Positions 58,030 through 64,000 of a DNA stretch of 64,000 nucleotides are shown here, piece by piece. Position numbers and translations under genes: made by a program. The notes under the pieces are model-generated. The model was not told the DNA's origin and did not search any database. It worked only from the letters and a program-made list of their open reading frames with translations. The stretch covers positions 28,194,280 through 28,258,279 of the forward strand of contig JAPWDM010000008.1 in the NCBI GenBank assembly GCA_035578155.1, given 5' to 3'. The stretch comes from Brachynemurus nebulosus (Eukaryota; Arthropoda; Insecta; Neuroptera; Myrmeleontidae). Numbering within the stretch: position 1 is the stretch's first letter; each line of letters starts with the position of its first letter.

Positions 58030-58530
58030 TTATGTAAACTATTCCACTTAAATATATTTTTGGTTTAGAAAATTGCTTCTATTAACCTCAACCCTCCCGA
58101 GAACATTTAATCCGGTAACATAACTAGTCTCGAAGATTGAGACGGTCGAAACTTTTGATAATGTTTAAATATATATAAATAAAAATAGGTTAATTTGATC
58201 TATTGACTGATCGCTGTACGGAACCCTAATTGTGCGAACCCGACTCGCTCTTTTTTTTAAATAAATTTTGTCGATATTATTAAAGCTACTTTATAAAAAC
58301 AAATTATATATTATGAGGTGGTATACTTTAAGAGATAAAAATGTATAAGAAATTACATTAATATTTGTTCTAAGACTAAAGATTCGAGATACTAGAGATC
58401 GGCAATCAAGCGTAATAAAATGTGATTTTCTGGGCTGATAATTTTTCTTATTTCTCTTTTTTTAGCGAGACAGCCCAATTATTTAAGGGTTTGACCTTGG
58501 AATCAAACGGAATACGGAATAAGCTGGATT
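58030..58530. other. Spacer, nothing recognised
   Basis: No gene or element supported. Confidence 0.4.
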
Positions 58531-58533
58531 TTC

Positions 58534-59124
58534 GTATACACCTTTATTTTGACAACCTAAATGTTCCTTCAAAAATCTCATAAGATCACGTGTGAGTTAA
58601 ATAGTGAAGGTCGCGAAAATCAGTTTTTTGGAAATATCTCGCTTCTTACCTCAAACCGCTTTTGTATCTATTATAATAGTTATAGAGCATAAAATGCGCT
58701 ACAAATTTTGTTTGAAATATTTTTCGTTACGTTTAGCTGTTTTGATGAGTGTGGAGCGCTCAGCCCTACCTGCCATAGCAAAAAGTCAATTGCGAATTTA
58801 AATTTGGAGTTCGGTTTTTAACGAAATTATGTGCTAAGTAGTTCATTAATTATTAAATACATTCTTATATTTAAATATATTAATTATAAATCAAATTGTT
58901 AGTTAATGTTATTTACCATTTTCATATATAAATAAACGAGCAATTTATAAAATTATTTTAAGATTAATTTTTATTGAAAATAATTGGATTTTAAGTTGGT
59001 AAGAACTTCAATATTTTTGTTCTAACATAAATGTGAAAACTCATGCACGATTTTATGAGATGATATACGTGATTTTATGAGATTTCTGAAGGAACATTTA
59101 GATTGTCAGTATAAAGGTGTATAC
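58534..59124. mobile_element. Inverted-repeat element
   Basis: GTATACACCTTTAT, GACAACCTAAATGTTCCTTC and ATCTCATAAGATCACG at 58534-58592 are mirrored at 59043-59124 (TGAGATTTCTGAAGGAACAT, ATAAAGGTGTATAC). The right arm has the TTTATGAGAT word twice. The interior contains no recognised protein. Confidence 0.65.
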
Positions 59125-59129
59125 AAGCC

Positions 59130-60139
59130 CTAAGCGTATGTGTAAAAAATTGTGGATAGCGGTGTGTCTGAGTGTGGTTGAAACCGCTTAAGGCATTTAG
59201 TTGGTGGGTATCGGTCACCGATTGCACAACGCATTGTAATGTATTGTTAGACCATTGTTGCTTGAACAAGCACGTTGGTCTGTCCGCATATGCTTGTTTT
59301 AGGTGTGTGTGACGGCTCACACAGTGCCAAACATCAAACCAACACCACTACAAAGAGTGTGTATCTACACAACATAGTGGTGGGAAGTAGAAGGGATTTT
59401 TTTGTCTACAGTGGGATCACTAGTGCAGAGCTTCTGTGGGTGTATACGAGAATCCATCTTATTGCGTTTTATTCCGAGGTTGACACCTTTTTTTGACTTA
59501 AATGATTGGGGTAACAACCGCAGAGCCGTTTGTGACGATTGGCAGCGCCTTCTTCGTGAATCCTCTACTATAATATTGAGAACAAAAACTGTTAATATTA
59601 AAGTGCAATTCAACAAGAAAAGAATTTTAAAAATTCATTAGCTGCATAAATGGACCGTTCTTATGCTTCTTAAGTTAACGACTGAACAAAATACCACACA
59701 AATTTGATCAAAATACTAAAATGGTTTTTCAAAGTAAGTATCATCTTATATACAATCGATAGCATAAATATTCACAAATTTTAATAAAATTTGATTAAAT
59801 TTCAACTATAAAGAAATTTTGAACGTATTGAGTAATTTTAATAGAACATTTCAATAAACGTTTATGTTTCGATTAAATTCAAAGAAAATTTTCGTGGGTA
59901 AATTTAATTTTCAGATAATAATATAAAATAAAATACATTTAAGCATTACACATACATATTTGGATAATCAAAAGCAAACATTGTGTATGCATGGACGTGC
60001 TACGTACAATCGCTAACTCTACTAACGTATAACCATGTCTGTATGTGCTTAGTTTACCAAAATACGAACGACATTATGTGTATACATTTTAATGTAATAA
60101 AGTAAAATAACGACAGGGAAATTGCAATCGTTTGAACGA
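59130..60139. other. Spacer with a less AT-rich part, no gene assigned
   Basis: 59130-59600 is higher in GC than most of the window and rich in TGTGTG/CACAC words. Open frames on both strands overlap one another and none has family features; unique host sequence is possible. Confidence 0.35.
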
Positions 60140-60141
60140 TA

Positions 60142-61312
60142 CGGGGTGTCAATTTAAAAACAAGCCAGGCTTCATATCTTTGAAACTATAAAAGATAATT
60201 AAAATTTCTCAAAACCGTTTCTATAACATGGAGGGGGAACCATTATGACCCACATGAGAATTCTCTATAACCAATCCCTAAGGCTCCAACCACACCAACC
60301 CCATTTCTTTAAATTGTAAGATCCCACTTGTGGTAAATCATTGAAAAGCTCTTTAAAAATGCTGCTCATTAATACCAAACATTATATTAATTTATCGATT
60401 ATTAGGTATTTGAAGAATACGGAAAATAAGTTTCAGTAGACTAGAAAATAATGGGACTAGAGAGTAGTCATTTTGGGATCTAACCTAGATTAGTTTCCGC
60501 CATTTTTAAGTAAAGTGTACTATTAGTTATTGTAATGTTCGTCTGTGTATTTTGATTTTGTAATTTGTAAAAATAAACTGATTTGGAAAATAATACATAA
60601 TTTGACATTTATAACATTAAACTTCAATAAATTGATTAAATATTTTTTTTATAATTTTCTAAAAATAATTGAAAACTAATAATATTTAGTACCTTTCGCT
60701 TTGAAAATTGTTATTTCTTACGATTTGATTTAAAAAATAGGGTTTAATTTGATATTTGTAACTTTGAATAAGAGAAAATACATTTCAGTTTACTGAAATT
60801 TATTTTTCGTATTTTTCAAATAATAATCGATAAATTAACATTGTGTTTGGTATTAATGAACAACATTTTCAAAGAGCTTTCCATTGATGTACCACAAGTG
60901 GGATCTGACAATTTAAAAAAATAGGGTTAGGGTGGTTAGAGCCTTAGGGGTTGGTTGTAGAGGATTCTCATGTAGGTCATAAGGGTTCCCCTTCCATGTT
61001 ATAGAAACGGTTTTGAGAAATTTTAATTATCTTTTATTGCTTCCACACAATGAATGAAATAAGAAGTAAGAAATAAGAGATAATGGGTATTCGCCATCGA
61101 TTGACGGTGAAAAGAACTTTAACTTAACTGCTCATAGGTATATGCAGTCATGAAAACGTAACGTTCGTGATGCCTTTTTTTGTCACTTAGTTTAAAGTTT
61201 CATTCAGTGTCACTCGACGGCGAACACCCATTATCTCTTATTTCATTCATTATGTGAACGTCATTACAGTTCCAAAGATATGAGATCGGCTTATTTTTAC
61301 ATTGACACCCTG
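60142..61312. mobile_element. Long-TIR DNA element with a nested MITE
   Basis: TA at 60140-60141 and 61313-61314; ends CGGGGTGTCAATTTAAAAAC / CAGGGTGTCAATGTAAAAAT (reverse strand). The arms match for about 300 bp (CATATCTTTGAAACT, TTTCTCAAAACCGTTTCTAT, GGTATTAATGAACA). The right arm is split by the nested repeat 61049-61253. Tc1/mariner-type target; no coding content. Confidence 0.8.
61049..61253. mobile_element. Nested MITE in the right arm
   Basis: AATGAATGAAATAAG and AAGAGATAATGGGTATTCGC at 61049-61094 are mirrored by GCGAACACCCATTATCTCTT and CTTATTTCATTCATT to 61253. Removing it restores continuity of the host element's arm. Confidence 0.65.
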
Positions 61313-61319
61313 TATAGTT

Positions 61320-61860
61320 AACTATACCGTTGAGATCTGTGTATACGTACACCATACTACAAAGTTTTGACTTAGTGTAAAGCCATGATGAAGTTGACAA
61401 CCAATTAATTATACACAGTTTCTGCTGAACAAATGGTATGCCAATGATGGTTATTAATTAGTGTCCTTTAAATTATTAATATATCATAGATAATTAAAAG
61501 CACCAAACAAGTTCCACAAAGTGATTGAATAACATCTTTGTTTATAACACAACAACCACCACCGATGATGTACCATCTACTTATACGCCATCTTTACGTG
61601 TCGTGCGCTCCATATAATTACCGATATTATACCTACTTAGGATAATTGAGAAAATTTTTAATTTGATATATCTGCGATTTACGCCAAGCAAATCAACTAC
61701 AGGATATTACTTATAAAAATAATTAAAATTACAGTTGACTCTATCAAAGTGTTACAGTTTGGGATTTAATCATAGTTTCATAGTGAGATACAGAACCATT
61801 TTGCCACCTACTAACTTTTTAATCAAGATTTCTAACTCAAGCTTTCTCAAATACAATTAC
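61320..61860. other. AT-rich spacer, nothing recognised
   Basis: No gene or element supported. Confidence 0.45.
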
Positions 61861-61866
61861 TTATTA

Positions 61867-62706
61867 AAATAAAATCTGATAAAAACAACGACTTCCTGCA
61901 CAATGATCAAAAACGAAAAAACCACCGTTGTGGATTAAAAATATGACACTACATATCCGTGTCACACGAGTCAAAAAACAAAAATCAAATGAAAAAACAG
62001 CTAAAAACATCACCAATTAAAAATGAAAAATGAATGTCAAACTAAAATTTTAAAAAATCTTACATGTTTCGGCCCGTGGCTATTTTCAAAGATTTTGGCA
62101 AAACGACGTAAAAAGAAAAAGAAACATGAACAGAATAAAATTATTGTGTTAATAACAATTTTTAAATTTTTAATTATTACCGATGTGTTTTAATAGTCTA
62201 AATCATTTCTTAACCAGTGTTTTAAACAAAATTCTCATAAATTTCAATAATTTAAACTTGAAGTGCTCAATTATATATCAGTATATTATGATTAATCGGA
62301 TTTTTTCGACCTTTTGGTCAATTGGTGATGTGTTGACACCTCGTTTTCTTTGTGCCCCATTGTTTTTTAGCAACTGGGTGTGGTTCGATTTAATAGAATA
62401 CTCTGGAATCGTTCACTCATTATAATAATCTTTATTCAACTTTTTCCAACTTGTTGTACTCGATAATAATTTTCTTCTTTTTCTTTTTCTTTTTACGTCG
62501 TTTTGCCAAAATCTTTGAAAATGGCCACGTTTGACATTTATTTTTCATTTTTAATTGGTGATGTTTTTAGCTGTTTTTTCATTTGATTTTTGTTTTTTGA
62601 CTCGTGTGACACGGATATGTAGTGTCATATTCTTAATCCACAACGGTGGTTTTTTCGTTTTTGATCATTGTGCAGGAAGTCGTTGTTTTTATCAGATTTT
62701 ATTTAA
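61867..62706. mobile_element. PLE-like inverted repeat pair without coding sequence
   Basis: 61867-62140 (TCTGATAAAAACAACGACTT, CCACCGTTGTGGATTAA, CCGTGTCACACGAGTC, TTTGGCAAAACGACGT) is mirrored at 62478-62706. The left arm has about 32 extra bases holding an ACATGT/GAA block that looks like the tail of a hammerhead motif. The arrangement resembles the PLE repeats at 14442-15737, but no RT or GIY-YIG frame lies in the 340-bp middle. Confidence 0.65.
62058..62095 (-). ncRNA. Decayed hammerhead-like motif
   Basis: On the minus strand: TTGAAAA where CUGANGA is expected (two core changes), a stem II GCC/GGC around ACG, GAA, ACATGT as stem III, then A. Same order as the two intact motifs; probably inactive. 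Confidence 0.35.
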
Positions 62707-62825
62707 TCTACCTGCAGATGAAAATTTTAAGTTACAATTACTTATTATTTGTGATCAATTTTAATGACGACTTCGTAGTAATTTATCAGAAAAGTTGTAT
62801 TGGCTATGACTTTCAATGTTATAAG

Positions 62826-63020
62826 CAGGACTGGCAAGTGAAATGTCGGGCTCCCGGGTACAATAAAAAATTTTCACACACTTTTTCTCCAAAAATAAAA
62901 TTGACAAGCAAAAAAAAAAAGAAAACGTCTTCTCACTGTCTCCGAGCCCCTAACCGAGGTTGTGGGCCCCCTTTTTTGACCCGCATTTACCCCACCTGCC
63001 CCACCCTCTCGCCGGCCCTG
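62826..63020. mobile_element. hAT MITE
   Basis: Starts CAGGACTGGCAAG, ends on the reverse strand CAGGGCCGGCGAG. Flanks GTTATAAG (62818-62825) and GTTATCAG (63021-63028) are an 8-bp duplication with one difference. 195 bp with a C-rich right half. Confidence 0.75.
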
Positions 63021-63028
63021 GTTATCAG

Positions 63029-64000
63029 TTCACAAATTGTCAAAAAATTCTGTAAAATATTGAAAAAGAATTCTTAAAAATTGTATAACGTAAAACGTAA
63101 TGTACCCATGGGAAACGTGGGGTTAATCGGGGATATACGATAATTTCTTGTGATTAGTATAGTTAATAGTTTATAGTTTAAAGACGTTTGTATTTGGGTT
63201 ATCATAAGTTACTATTGAAATGTTAGATTATTATATTAAAAGAAATAAGTTTAAAAAATTTGTAGTCAAAGAGTGCAAAAATTTGGTTATAAAATTGTAC
63301 CTGAATAATATCACAGGTCTACAATGGTTTTCCCCTTTGAGAAATGACAACTGATTTTGATAGATTTTAGGGTGCTGATTACGAAAAAAATATTCAAAGA
63401 TTCCAACACGGCAGAATTTTTAGATATTAGGTCTTAAAATTTTTGATTAAAATTACCTAGGTCGACCAAGTCAAGAATAGATTATGAATTTTTATTTATT
63501 TCCTATCTAATAAAAAGTAATTACATAGTTTCAATTGGCTTCTAAGAGCACATTCTCATCAATGGTATGTTAAATGTAACATAATTAACCACGTGACATA
63601 TCTTTATTTTGCGAAAAAAGGTGAATTTTAAGGTCATCCGCTAATGAGCTCATTATTGAGGGTAATTGATTTTTTTTCTATTCAGTTTTAATTTATAACT
63701 AAACCTCACAAGTTTACGGTGCTAAAAGGACCCCCGTACTTATATTTTTAAAATTTAAAAGATATTAAATAGATGCAAATACTATTTAAAAAAAATTTGT
63801 ATGGATATATTTTCTATTAAGCTATTAATAAAAATTAGTTTAAGGCAACTAAAAAGCACAAAAATTTTAACTTTTTTAAATTAAAATTGTTGAAAATTTA
63901 ACTGACTGACTGCATTTTAAATGTTGTTAATAAAAAAATATTCCAAGATTTGAAAGAAATGGAAGGTAGGTATCAAGGAAGTGGAATACCCGAATGATGA
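63029..64000. other. AT-rich spacer, nothing recognised
   Basis: No gene or element boundary found up to the window end. Confidence 0.45.

Overview
The window looks like a piece of an AT-rich insect (at least arthropod) nuclear genome: long A/T runs, many (TA)n microsatellites, no bacterial operons, and a dense, nested population of mostly non-autonomous transposable elements. No intact host gene is recognisable; one 95-base stretch at 30785-30879 (minus) is a weak exon candidate. The window is intergenic or intronic, and its biology is that of mobile elements.

Layout. 0-8.6 kb: foldback and hairpin DNA elements, a clean non-autonomous Helitron (3574-5212) and a Tc1/mariner-type foldback (6819-7533). 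9.7-11.1 kb: a palindrome within a palindrome, next to a poly(A)-tailed retroposon. 14.4-15.7 kb: a Penelope-like element (PLE) remnant with a GIY-YIG endonuclease frame between exact 311-bp inverted repeats that carry hammerhead ribozyme motifs. 16-24 kb: two hAT copies with clean 8-bp target duplications (one inside a pogo-like element) and a mariner relic. 24.8-30.3 kb: a long-TIR element, two related (TA)n-bearing repeats and a 120-bp satellite. 31-37 kb: piggyBac-like and PIF-Harbinger elements (the latter with relics of both its genes), a second Helitron, and a foldback inserted in a (TA)n tract.

The centrepiece is 41562-45265: a spacer-less 3,704-bp palindrome made of two head-to-head, 5'-truncated PLE copies. 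Each keeps an open reverse transcriptase/GIY-YIG frame and a hammerhead motif in its 3' tail. It appears to lie inside a pogo-like element (41077-45699), which may itself lie inside a hAT-like one (about 40746-46662).

47.6-64 kb: a hAT-like element, several foldbacks with long TIRs, a full-length Tc1 element (52378-53976) whose transposase has two in-frame stops, a perfect 24-bp hairpin, and a third PLE-like inverted pair with a decayed hammerhead (61867-62706).

No transposase here looks intact, so the DNA elements are dead or moved in trans. The PLE palindrome is the youngest-looking feature: its arms encode identical protein and are equal in length. All calls come from reading the sequence; element families are inferred from TIRs, target duplications and protein motifs.
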